Source: JAQVYV01 sp964507305
GTDB lineage: Bacteria > Bacillota > Clostridia > Saccharofermentanales > UBA5734
Direction: 5' to 3'
NCBI GenBank assembly: GCA_964507305.1
Contig: CAZDPQ010000001.1
Coordinates: 1-64,000 of the forward strand
Length of the DNA: 64,000 nt
Under the pieces are notes generated by a model, which made no database searches, was not told the DNA's origin, and saw only the letters and a program-made list of their open reading frames with translations. This document shows positions 44,044 through 51,480 of the stretch, one piece after another. Numbering within the stretch: position 1 is the first letter of the stretch; each line of letters opens with the position of its first letter. Both the position numbers and the translations under genes were made by a program.

Positions 44044-44935
44044 TATTATCCGGATCCGCCGCGGCTCTCACATTTCCGCCAGCCTGTCTCAGGCGCTCCG
44101 CCGCTTCACCGGGACTGCATCCCGCCGCGATCGACACGATTGCGGCGCCGGCATCCCAGCCGCAGCGCACAAGCGCGCCTCGAGCCTGCTCTTCCGGCAC
44201 CCCCGCAGCCCACGCTACGATCCCGGCCGCCCGCTTCCTCAGCTTGTCATTCGTCGCGCGCAATCCGGCCATCCGGTTGCCGTAGACTCTGCCGAACCGG
44301 ATCATGGAAGCCGTCGAAAGCATATTCAGCACCATCTTCTGCGCGGTGCCGGCCTTCAGCCGTGTGGATCCGGCGATCACTTCCGGCCCGGTGACCGGCG
44401 CGATGACCACATCCGCCAGGCCCGCCAACGGCGGATCTTCCGTATTGCACAGGCAGATGACCGCAGCATGCCTGTCCCTGGCGTATCCCATCGCCCCGGC
44501 GACATACGGCGTGCTTCCGCTGGCAGCGATCCCGACGACGGCATCGCGTCCGCACACACCGAGCCGCGCGGCATCCTCCGCGCCTTGTCCGGTATCATCC
44601 TCCGCGCCTTCCGCCGCCTCCCGCAGCGCGATGTCCCCTCCCGCGATCACGCCTGTCACGGTTTCGGGACCGATCCCAAAGGTCGGAGGGCATTCGGAAG
44701 CATCCAGCACCCCGAGCCTGCCGCTGGTACCCGCGCCGAAATAGAGCAGCCTGCCGCCTCCGCGCAGCTTATCCGTGATGAGGTCCACCGCCCGGGCAAT
44801 CGCAGGAAGCTCTTCTCCGACACGTTCCGCGACGCGCTTATCCTCCTCGTTCATGATCCTCAGGATCTCAAGGGTACTCCGCAGATCGATATCGGCGGTG
44901 CGGTCATTGGCTTTCTCGGTTGCGCGCGGATCCAT
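44024..44935 (-). CDS. murQ: N-acetylmuramic acid 6-phosphate etherase
   Basis: 303 residues. The SIS domain and etherase signature are clear: LLYFGAGTSGRLGVLDASECPPTFG, GIAASGSTPYV, and GSTRLKAGTAQKMVLNMLST. It splits lactate from MurNAc-6-phosphate, giving GlcNAc-6-phosphate, in the recycling of peptidoglycan. AAAGGA lies before the ATG. It is first in the operon murQ-kinase-rpiR-glycosidase. Confidence 0.97.
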   Translation of the reverse strand: MDPRATEKANDRTADIDLRSTLEILRIMNEEDKRVAERVGEELPAIARAVDLITDKLRGGGRLLYFGAGTSGRLGVLDASECPPTFGIGPETVTGVIAGGDIALREAAEGAEDDTGQGAEDAARLGVCGRDAVVGIAASGSTPYVAGAMGYARDRHAAVICLCNTEDPPLAGLADVVIAPVTGPEVIAGSTRLKAGTAQKMVLNMLSTASMIRFGRVYGNRMAGLRATNDKLRKRAAGIVAWAAGVPEEQARGALVRCGWDAGAAIVSIAAGCSPGEAAERLRQAGGNVRAAADPDNREMMEK

Positions 44936-44994
44936 GGTTTCCTTTCATGCAGGTTCGCCCGACGGGCGGTATGCTGATACTTTTTTACATCTTG

Positions 44995-45023
44995 ATCGTA
45001 ATATTTTTAACACGTTGTGTCAA
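44995..45023 (-). promoter_or_regulatory. promoter and palindromic operator of the murQ operon
   Basis: Minus strand TTGACA (45018-45023), 17 bases, TACGAT (44995-45000). The -35 is inside an imperfect palindrome, TTGACAC-AAC-GTGTTAA (45007-45023), a fitting position for repression by the RpiR-type protein of the same operon. Confidence 0.6.
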
Positions 45024-45073
45024 GACGGAACCCGTCGGATGCAGAGAAAATAGCAGGACAGCCTTAAAACGCG

Positions 45074-45079
45074 CTATAA
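45074..45079 (+). promoter_or_regulatory. -10 element before the small membrane protein
   Basis: TATAAT at 45074-45079 with no clear -35; about 50 bases before the strong ribosome site GGAGGAG at 45117-45123. Divergent from the murQ promoter. Confidence 0.4.
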
Positions 45080-45128
45080 TGAAGATGAAGACGGGCGGTC
45101 CGCCGGAGCGGCATCCGGAGGAGCCCTG

Positions 45129-45203
45129 ATGATAAAAAAGCAGGTGCGGGCTCCCGCGATCCGTTTACGGGTCCCGGTTTCGGCGAAGCGATCAAGTCCG
45201 TGA
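45129..45203 (+). CDS. short upstream frame (24 codons) with strong ribosome site
   Basis: ATG at 45129 follows GGAGGAG by 5 bases, the best ribosome site here, yet the frame ends at a TGA that overlaps the GTG start of the next frame. Its second to fourth codons are ATA AAA AAG, containing the slippery heptamer A AAA AAG at 45134-45140. A hairpin (GCGG...CCGC, 45046+100 to 45057+100, that is 45146-45157) begins 5 bases later. A -1 shift would join it exactly to the membrane protein frame. It may be a leader peptide, a frameshift site, or an indel in the read. Confidence 0.45.
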   Translation: MIKKQVRAPAIRLRVPVSAKRSSP

Positions 45204-45505
45204 ATGCCGAATATCTCATCGCTGCCGTGCCTGTCCTCGCGTTGTCCCTGGTGCTCGCCTGGCTGTCATTCACGGCCCGGATGCGGGATGCGTGGCGCAA
45301 AAGCATCCTGTGGACGGCTATTGTCTTTGTTCTCGATCTGGCGCTGAGCATCATCAACGCGGTCGACACAGGCGAATTCTCCTTGTCCGCATTCGATAGG
45401 ATTTTCGTAAACACCCTGTGCACACCCGGCTACTACGCAGTCCTGGCCGCCCTATTCGCCGGCCCGCTGCTGTATGCCCGCATCAGGCATCTCAAACGGG
45501 AATGA
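45200..45505 (+). CDS. small unknown membrane protein
   Basis: 101 residues from GTG at 45200, with three membrane segments (about residues 4-24, 36-57 and 75-93) and a basic C-terminal end. Not recognised. This GTG has no ribosome site, whereas the short frame at 45129 has a strong one, so the protein may be made by coupling or by a -1 frameshift that adds about 20 residues (KAGAGSRDPFTGPGFGEAIK) to its front. A bidirectional terminator follows at 45535-45569. Confidence 0.55.
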   Translation: MNAEYLIAAVPVLALSLVLAWLSFTARMRDAWRKSILWTAIVFVLDLALSIINAVDTGEFSLSAFDRIFVNTLCTPGYYAVLAALFAGPLLYARIRHLKRE

Positions 45506-45534
45506 GCGAGTGCATGACGGCTGCGGTATTATGG

Positions 45535-45569
45535 AAAAACCCGCCCGGCTGCAAGTCGGGCGGGTCTTC
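45535..45569 (-). terminator. intrinsic terminator, copy 1 of a 35-bp repeat
   Basis: Stem CCCGCCCG/CGGGCGGG with a 9-base loop; on the minus strand it ends in TTTTT. It lies 26 bases beyond the end of the PIN toxin gene. The whole 35 bases are identical to 46395-46429. Confidence 0.85.
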
Positions 45570-45595
45570 ATTTACCGGTTTCCCTGTTGTGTGAT

Positions 45596-45997
45596 TTACG
45601 GATGCTGCAAATCTGTATCTTCTAAATATTGTGCGACTGTGATGCATTTCGGACGTTCGATATGTAGACTTAAAAAATCCTTATCTCCGGTCAGAATCAG
45701 ATCGATATCGGCAATCATTGCTGCATTCAGTATTGGCTGGTCTTTACCATCACGAATGATCTTTTCGGTATGTTCGGCGGCCGGAATAAGCTCATACGAT
45801 AATTCAGCCAGTAAAATTTCTGCGGCCGGCAGGTATTTTACAGCTTTTCGCCGTATGATCTCACGAAATTCATCAATATTTTGATTACATAAGACTATCT
45901 CGTGATTTTCCGCTACATGAAGCAATGCTTTGGCAGGATTTGATTCCGGAAATAATAACGCTGAGAATAACACATTCGTATCGATCAAAATCCTCAT
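45596..45997 (-). CDS. PIN-domain toxin of a type II toxin-antitoxin pair
   Basis: 133 residues matching the PIN family toxin group (TIGR00305-like). The acidic metal residues are visible: RILIDTNVLFSALL near the start, an E in NIDEFREII, and LILTGDKDFL near the end. PIN toxins cut RNA when freed from antitoxin. The ATG directly abuts the TAG stop of the antitoxin gene. Its DNA is clearly more AT-rich than the rest of the window, which points to horizontal transfer. Confidence 0.88.
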   Translation of the reverse strand: MRILIDTNVLFSALLFPESNPAKALLHVAENHEIVLCNQNIDEFREIIRRKAVKYLPAAEILLAELSYELIPAAEHTEKIIRDGKDQPILNAAMIADIDLILTGDKDFLSLHIERPKCITVAQYLEDTDLQHP

Positions 45998-46252
45998 CTA
46001 TTTTTTTCCATGCCGTAAATCATTGACCAGATTCTGCACGTCGTCATCATCACGAATCCCCATTTCATCCGCAGCATCGGCAAACGCCTTCTGTGCTTTT
46101 TGCAGCGCTCGACCTGATGCATTGGTTAAAACAATTTCACCTTCCTGATTCTGGAAAAAAAGCAATTTGTCACCGGATTTCAACCCGAGAAGGCGGCGGA
46201 TCTCAATCGGAACTGTGATCTGACCATTTGATGATATCTTAGCTAAATTCAT
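45998..46252 (-). CDS. AbrB/MazE-type antitoxin
   Basis: 84 residues. The swapped-hairpin AbrB domain is evident from AKISSNGQITVPIEIRRLLGLKSGDKLLFF; the acidic C-terminus (DDDDVQNLVNDL) should wrap the toxin. It neutralises the PIN toxin and represses the operon. ATG 46252 has AGGGTGG upstream; a GTG three codons earlier is within that site. First gene of the pair. Confidence 0.88.
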   Translation of the reverse strand: MNLAKISSNGQITVPIEIRRLLGLKSGDKLLFFQNQEGEIVLTNASGRALQKAQKAFADAADEMGIRDDDDVQNLVNDLRHGKK

Positions 46253-46394
46253 ATCGACCACCCTTTCTAAAATTGAATTCCAAAGAATTCTTTATATCTA
46301 CATTATATTCCAAATGAAACCCCTTGTAAATCCATGGGCTGAAAATGAGAAGAATCCAATCACGTTCCGAAACATTACCAGCGTATATATCAAC

Positions 46395-46429
46395 AAAAAC
46401 CCGCCCGGCTGCAAGTCGGGCGGGTCTTC
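46395..46429 (-). terminator. terminator of tRNA-Gln, copy 2 of the 35-bp repeat
   Basis: Same 35 bases as 45535-45569: stem CCCGCCCG/CGGGCGGG, T5 on the minus strand. It lies 4 bases after the encoded CCA of tRNA-Gln. Confidence 0.88.
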
Positions 46430-46433
46430 GTTC

Positions 46434-46507
46434 TGGCTGCCGAACAGGGATTTGAACCCCGACAGACTGCTCCAGAGGCAGTTGTGCTACCATTACACAA
46501 TTCGGCA
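46434..46507 (-). tRNA. tRNA-Gln (anticodon CTG), CCA encoded
   Basis: Minus strand cloverleaf: acceptor TGCCGAA/TTCGGCA, D arm GTGT/GCAC, anticodon stem ACTGC/GCAGT with loop CTCTGGA, T stem CGGGG/CCCTG with TTCAAAT. Anticodon CTG reads CAG (Gln). Discriminator G, CCA at 46434-46436. Confidence 0.94.
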
Positions 46508-46599
46508 CCGCGTTTGAGATTATATCACGTGCTCTTTGTTTGTGCAACATTCATTTGACCGGTCCGGGGCGCGCCGGACATCCACGGATACTGCAGGTT

Positions 46600-47037
46600 T
46601 CAGCGGGCGTTCCCGTCGCGGATCCCCTGCCTGCAGCAAGCCCTGACCGCCTCGACGGCAGCGTCGATCAGCGTCTGCACGGGGGTCTCCCGGGCGATCC
46701 CGGCGACCTCGAGGTTGCACTTGTCGAGCGGGACCAGGATCTTGCGGGCGTCGCTGTGAGCCACGGCGGCCGCCATGCTGTCGGAAAGCTCGCCCATCAT
46801 CGCGCCGCCGGCAAGGATGCCGATCACCCCGACGATGATGTCCGTCCGGGGAGCATTCCATACGATGGCATGTTCGCCGGTCGCCCCCTTGTCAGCTCCC
46901 GCGCGGAGCATCGCGGACGTCGCGGCCGAATTGGTCCCGAGCGCCAGGATCTCGAGGTCGGGGATCTCCCTGCGGAGTTTTTCGACGATCGCTTTTCCGA
47001 TGCCCCCGCCCTGTCCATCGATCACTGCAGCACGCAT
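46600..47037 (-). CDS. DUF3842 family protein
   Basis: 145 residues of the DUF3842 family, of unknown function. The start MRAAVIDGQGGGIGKAIVEKL looks like a nucleotide-binding Rossmann loop. The middle (GVIGILAGGAMMGELSDSMAAAVAHS) and end (LVPLDKCNLEVAGI) are conserved within the family. ATG 47037 has GGGGAGG 8 bases upstream. A -10 TATAAT lies at 47109-47114 on the minus strand. It is a single gene between the phosphate operon and tRNA-Gln. Confidence 0.8.
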   Translation of the reverse strand: MRAAVIDGQGGGIGKAIVEKLRREIPDLEILALGTNSAATSAMLRAGADKGATGEHAIVWNAPRTDIIVGVIGILAGGAMMGELSDSMAAAVAHSDARKILVPLDKCNLEVAGIARETPVQTLIDAAVEAVRACCRQGIRDGNAR

Positions 47038-47206
47038 ATTCACAGCCTCCCCGTACCTATCCTCATTCCGCCGGCTCCGGCAACCGGATCCGGTGACCTC
47101 GTAAAGACATTATAGCCGAAACCCGATCCCGACGTCCAGACGACACCCCGGCGGATCCGATTGCCGCGTCGCGTCACGGCGCAGCGCGTCGTGCCCGGTG
47201 CGCCGT

Positions 47207-49027
47207 TCAGACCTTGAGCGTGACGGTGAAAACGGAACCCTGTCCGACCACGCTTTCGGCATGGACCTCGCCTCCGTACAGCATGGCGATGTGCTTGACG
47301 ATCGAGAGTCCCAGCCCGGTCCCTCCGAGTTCCCGGGACCTGCCCTTGTCCACCCGGTAGAATCGTTCAAAGATCCGGGGAAGGTGCTCGGCCGGGATCC
47401 CGTTCCCGTTGTCGCGCACCCGGATCCGCACCTGGCCTTCACTGTCCCTGCAGGCGCTGACGTAGACCCTGCCGCCCGGGTTATTATACCGGACCGCGTT
47501 TTCGATCAGGTTGATCAGGACCTGCTTGATCCGGTTCCGGTTCGCATGGAGGATCAGCGGCGGCTCGCTGTCGGCGCCGGCATTTCCCCGGTCCGCGCCG
47601 ACAGAAGGCGGATCCGGAAAAGGCTCTTCGGAAAATCCTTCTTCGACAAGGATGGAGACATTCCGCGCGACCGCCTCCTCATCCAGCATGACGATCACTT
47701 CGTCGATGAGCGGGTAGAGATCGAAATCCGCACAGTCGGTGTCGGTTTTCATCTCTTCGATCTCGGACAGCGAAAGGATGTCGCTGATCAGCTTGTACAG
47801 CCGTTCCGCCTCGATGTCGATGATCTCGAGGAACCGGTCCGTTGTCTCCCGGTCACGCACATTCCCGCTCCGGAGTGTGTCCACGAATCCGCGGATCGAG
47901 GTCAGCGGAGTCTTCAGTTCATGGGTCACATTTGCCACGAAGTCGGAGCGCATCTTCTGCAGGCGGTGGATCTCGGTGATATCCTGGAAAAGAGCGATGG
48001 CGCCGCGGCTGCCGGATACCGGCGCCAGAAAAACGGACATCCGGTAAAGGCGGGTGCCTGCGCGGGTGCCGATCCTGACCTGGCCGGTCTGACCCTCTCC
48101 GCTTGCGAGAGCCCTGCGGACCCACTCCTCCGCTTCAGCGGAGCGCACGATGGAGATGAACGGGCAGGACGCGCCGGCCGGGATCGGCGGGACGTCGAAA
48201 TCGTCCAGGATGCTGTGGTTGTAAAAGGTCACCGCAAGATTTTCGTCGACCGCGATGATCGGGCTGCCGATCGAATTCAGGACCGTGTCCATCCGCAGGT
48301 TTTTCTCCCGGATCTCGCCGATGACATCTTCCTGCTTCTGCGCCATCTTGTTGAAAGCGGCCGACAGGTCCCCGATCTCGGTCCTGCCCCTGCCGCTGCG
48401 CGGGACCCGGGCCGAATAGTCTCCGCCGGCCATGCGGTCGGCCGCGGCTTTCAGCCCGAAAAGCGGCCGGGCGACCGCGCGGGCGGCGAGGATGCCTACC
48501 GTCGCGAAAGCCAGGAGAGTTGCTGCGAGGACGAGCGCGAGACGGACCTCCATGCTCCGGAGATTGCGGATGTAAATATTCAGGGGGAGCGCGGCGCGGA
48601 TCACCACATCGAGCTGCGCGTCGTATTCCGCATAATAGTAGATCCGGATGCGGAGCGTCGCGCTTTCGCGGATGGACTGGCCGGACGCGCGGCTGTCGAT
48701 GGCCTGTCGGATCTCGGGGCGGTCCAGGTGGTTGGTCCTGAACGTATTGTCACTTTCATTGTCAAAAAGGACATCGCCGTTCGTTTCGACGACCGTGATC
48801 CGGATCTGCTCTGTATCCGATGAAAAGACAAGGCCGACCCGGTCCGCTGCTTCCGCATAGGTCTTCCCCTGCCCGATCTCATACGCGAAAAGCCGGATTG
48901 CGGAATCCAGCCGGTTGTCGGTCGTTTCGCGGTTGTAGGAATTCATGATGGAAAACGCGATGCCGCCGGCCAGCAGCATGCTGACCAGCAGGATGGCGGC
49001 AATGAGCCAGTAGATCCTTTTAAGCAC
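47207..49027 (-). CDS. phoR: phosphate sensor histidine kinase PhoR
   Basis: 606 residues: membrane segment at about 7-28, an outer sensor of about 130 residues, a second membrane segment at about 163-185, HAMP, PAS (about 245-350), then the kinase core with the H box FVANVTHELKTPLTSIRG, N box NLIENAVRYN, and G boxes DNGNGIP and GGTGLGLSI. It phosphorylates the response regulator encoded 35 bases upstream. It is last in the pst-pho operon, which fixes the phosphate role. Confidence 0.92.
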   Translation of the reverse strand: MLKRIYWLIAAILLVSMLLAGGIAFSIMNSYNRETTDNRLDSAIRLFAYEIGQGKTYAEAADRVGLVFSSDTEQIRITVVETNGDVLFDNESDNTFRTNHLDRPEIRQAIDSRASGQSIRESATLRIRIYYYAEYDAQLDVVIRAALPLNIYIRNLRSMEVRLALVLAATLLAFATVGILAARAVARPLFGLKAAADRMAGGDYSARVPRSGRGRTEIGDLSAAFNKMAQKQEDVIGEIREKNLRMDTVLNSIGSPIIAVDENLAVTFYNHSILDDFDVPPIPAGASCPFISIVRSAEAEEWVRRALASGEGQTGQVRIGTRAGTRLYRMSVFLAPVSGSRGAIALFQDITEIHRLQKMRSDFVANVTHELKTPLTSIRGFVDTLRSGNVRDRETTDRFLEIIDIEAERLYKLISDILSLSEIEEMKTDTDCADFDLYPLIDEVIVMLDEEAVARNVSILVEEGFSEEPFPDPPSVGADRGNAGADSEPPLILHANRNRIKQVLINLIENAVRYNNPGGRVYVSACRDSEGQVRIRVRDNGNGIPAEHLPRIFERFYRVDKGRSRELGGTGLGLSIVKHIAMLYGGEVHAESVVGQGSVFTVTLKV

Positions 49028-49062
49028 CCTTCGTCCCTCCGTCCGTTTCCCGCTGCATCCCC

Positions 49063-49821
49063 TCAGGCATCGCGGAACCGGTAGCCGCGGCCCCGGACGG
49101 TCTCGATGAACCGGGGCTCGGCGTCGTTTTCTTCGATTTTTCTCCGGAGCTGCCGGATGTGCACGTCGACCGTGCGGGTTTCGCCTGCGTATTCATACCC
49201 CCAGACATAGGCCAGGAGATCTTCGCGGGAATAGGCGATCCCCTTGTTTTTCATCATGAATTTCAGCAGCTCGTATTCGCGGTGCGTCATCTCGATCTCC
49301 GCGCCGTCCTTGTACACGCGGTGTTTCCCGTCGTCGACGGTGATCCCGGCATGGGTGATCGTGACTTCGGCGCCGGATGGGGGCAGCGCGGCGTCTGTAC
49401 GGACGGGGCTATCCGTGCGGAGACCCGTTCCGCCGCTTCGGACGTACCGCCGGATATTCGCGTTCACGCGGGCCAGGAACTCGCGGACGCCGAACGGTTT
49501 GGTGACATAATCATCCGCGCCGCTGTCGAGCGCCTGGACCTTGTCCGGTTCGCTGCCGCGCGCCGTGAGCATGATGACCGGCACGGACCCGTAAGCCGGA
49601 TTCCTGCGGATCCTGGCACAGATTTCGATGCCGTCGATCCCCGGCAGCATGATATCCAGGATGAAAAGCGAAAGGTCCGGCATCGGCACGCGGTCCAGGG
49701 CTTCCAGCATCGACGGCCCGTCCCGGAATGAAAGGACCGCGTACCCCTCGCTCTTCAGGTTGTACTCGACCAGCTCGGCGATGGTCGCGTCATCTTCGAC
49801 GGTAACGATCAGCGGCTTCAT
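49063..49821 (-). CDS. phoP: phosphate response regulator (PhoP/PhoB, OmpR family)
   Basis: 252 residues. Receiver domain with acidic pocket EDD, phospho-Asp in FILDIMLPG, Thr in IMLTARG and Lys in DYVTKPFG. The winged helix C-terminus shows LTHREYELLKF type sequence (MTHREYELLKFMMKNKG) and RTVDVHIRQLRRKI. It should bind TTNACA direct repeats such as those at 54499-54515 before pstS. GGAGGG precedes the ATG at 49821. A linker of about 25 residues joins the domains. Confidence 0.92.
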   Translation of the reverse strand: MKPLIVTVEDDATIAELVEYNLKSEGYAVLSFRDGPSMLEALDRVPMPDLSLFILDIMLPGIDGIEICARIRRNPAYGSVPVIMLTARGSEPDKVQALDSGADDYVTKPFGVREFLARVNANIRRYVRSGGTGLRTDSPVRTDAALPPSGAEVTITHAGITVDDGKHRVYKDGAEIEMTHREYELLKFMMKNKGIAYSREDLLAYVWGYEYAGETRTVDVHIRQLRRKIEENDAEPRFIETVRGRGYRFRDA

Positions 49822-49846
49822 TTCCCGATCCCTCCGGCTGACGGCA

Positions 49847-50494
49847 TCAGACATGTTCTCCCAGACAATCATAGACGACCCATTCCGCGACGTTCTGCGC
49901 GTGGTCGGCGATCCGTTCGAAATACTTGCAGACCAGCAGCATCTCGACATACTGCCCGATGTTCGGCGTGTCGACCGACATCAGGTGGATCAGCTCTTCC
50001 TTGAGCTTTTCGTACAGCTCGTCGACGCGGTCGTCGCGCGCGATCACGCTTTGCGCCAGCTCGGTGCTGCGCGTGACGTAGGCATCGAGGGCTCCGCGGA
50101 TCATGTCCTTGGAGATGCCCGCCATCGTGATCAGATCGTGGTGGACCATGACGCGCTTCATCCCCGTCAGGATAAGGATCTTCTGCGAAATGTCGCTGGC
50201 GTGGTCCGCGATGCGCTCCAGGTCGGTGATCAGCTTCAGCGCGGATGTCACGTCCCGCAGATCCCGCGCGACCGGCTGCTGCTTGGCGATGATCTCCAGG
50301 CATTTGTCCTCGATTTGCGTTTCCATCGCATCGATCAGGTCATCCTGCTCCATCGTCCTGCGGGCCAGGTCGCCATCCATCTCGACAAGCGCCGTGATCG
50401 CGTCCCCGATCGCATTCTCGACCGCGACTCCCATCCGCACGATCATCGCGTGCATTTCCGAAAGCTCCTTTTCGAATACATGTCTTGTGACCAT
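49847..50494 (-). CDS. phoU: phosphate signalling complex protein PhoU
   Basis: 215 residues in two similar three-helix bundles with the metal-binding E/DxxxD motifs (TDLERIADHASDIS and CKYFERIADHAQNVAEW). PhoU couples the Pst transporter to PhoR and lowers kinase signalling when phosphate is plentiful. The ATG at 50494 is preferred to a TTG two codons upstream. It lies between pstB and phoP. Confidence 0.95.
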   Translation of the reverse strand: MVTRHVFEKELSEMHAMIVRMGVAVENAIGDAITALVEMDGDLARRTMEQDDLIDAMETQIEDKCLEIIAKQQPVARDLRDVTSALKLITDLERIADHASDISQKILILTGMKRVMVHHDLITMAGISKDMIRGALDAYVTRSTELAQSVIARDDRVDELYEKLKEELIHLMSVDTPNIGQYVEMLLVCKYFERIADHAQNVAEWVVYDCLGEHV

Positions 50495-50540
50495 ATCCAA
50501 CCCCCGATACCCTTCATTGTATCATTGAAGCGTCCGGCCG

Positions 50541-51470
50541 TCAGCCGAATCTTCCGGTGATGTAATCCTCCGTCCGGCGGTCGGACGGCCGCTGGAAAAT
50601 CTTGTCGGTCCGGTCAGCCTCGACCAGTTCGCCGAGCAGGAAAAAGGCGGTCCGGTCGGATACGCGGCCGGCCTGCTGCATATTGTGCGTCACGATCACG
50701 ATCGTGTAATCCTTCTTGAGCTCCTGCACAAGATCCTCGATCTTCAGCGTCGAAAGCGGATCCAGCGCCGATGTCGGCTCATCCATCAGGATGACCTCCG
50801 GCTCGACCGCCAGGGCACGCGCGATGCAAAGCCTCTGCTGCTGCCCTCCGGAAAGGCTGTAGGCATTGTCGTTCAGGCGCCCCTTGACTTCATCCCACAG
50901 AGCCGCTGCTTTCAGGCTCTTTTCCGCGATTTCCTCCAGCACTCCCCTGTTTTTGATCCCGTGGATCCGCGGCCCGTAGATGACATTCTCGAAAATGGAT
51001 TTCGGAAACGGATTCGGCTTCTGGAATACCATCCCGACCCGGGTCCTCAGCTCTTCTACATGGATGCTTTTATCAAAGATATCGACTCCGTCGTAAAGGA
51101 TTTGCCCGCTTGTCCGGACCGACGGGATCAGGTCGACCATCCGGTTGAGCGTTTTGATGTAGGTCGATTTTCCGCAGCCGGAAGGACCGATGATCGCCGT
51201 GATCTCGTGGCGGCGGATGTTCAGGCTGATGTCCTTCAGCGCGTGGTTTTCACCGTACCAGAGGTTGAACCGCTCGGTGCGGTAGACATGATCCTCATTC
51301 GCCGCGTCCGCCGGCGGCGTGTTTTCATGATTCGCCATCGGATGGGCCGCCTGCCTTTCCATCGGCTTCTCCATCGGTCTTTCTTTTTCGATTCCCGTCT
51401 GCATTTCTATCTGTTTCTCCATCTGCATTCCCATCTTCTCTTCTATCTGTTCTTCCATCTGCATTCCCAT
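50541..51470 (-). CDS. pstB: phosphate ABC transporter ATPase PstB with repetitive N-terminal extension
   Basis: 309 residues; PstB is usually about 250. The core has Walker A GPSGCGKST, the QKPNPFPKSI segment, signature LSGGQQQRLCIARAL, Walker B VILMDEPTSALD and the His switch VTHNMQQA. The first 60 residues are Met/Glu/Gln/Lys repeats (two 12-residue units, MGMQMEEQIEEK type). ATG 51470 has GAAGG upstream, and no ribosome site precedes the later ATG at 51338, so the extension is probably translated. It powers phosphate import through PstCA. Confidence 0.93.
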   Translation of the reverse strand: MGMQMEEQIEEKMGMQMEKQIEMQTGIEKERPMEKPMERQAAHPMANHENTPPADAANEDHVYRTERFNLWYGENHALKDISLNIRRHEITAIIGPSGCGKSTYIKTLNRMVDLIPSVRTSGQILYDGVDIFDKSIHVEELRTRVGMVFQKPNPFPKSIFENVIYGPRIHGIKNRGVLEEIAEKSLKAAALWDEVKGRLNDNAYSLSGGQQQRLCIARALAVEPEVILMDEPTSALDPLSTLKIEDLVQELKKDYTIVIVTHNMQQAGRVSDRTAFFLLGELVEADRTDKIFQRPSDRRTEDYITGRFG

Positions 51471-51480
51471 CCGCTTGCCT

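Noticed and set aside
46239..46550. Minus-strand frame through tRNA-Gln and the terminator
   Set aside because: It crosses a tRNA and terminator and overlaps the antitoxin start; not a gene.
47198..48823. Plus-strand open frame of about 540 codons
   Set aside because: Antisense of phoR with no ribosome site and no recognisable domain.
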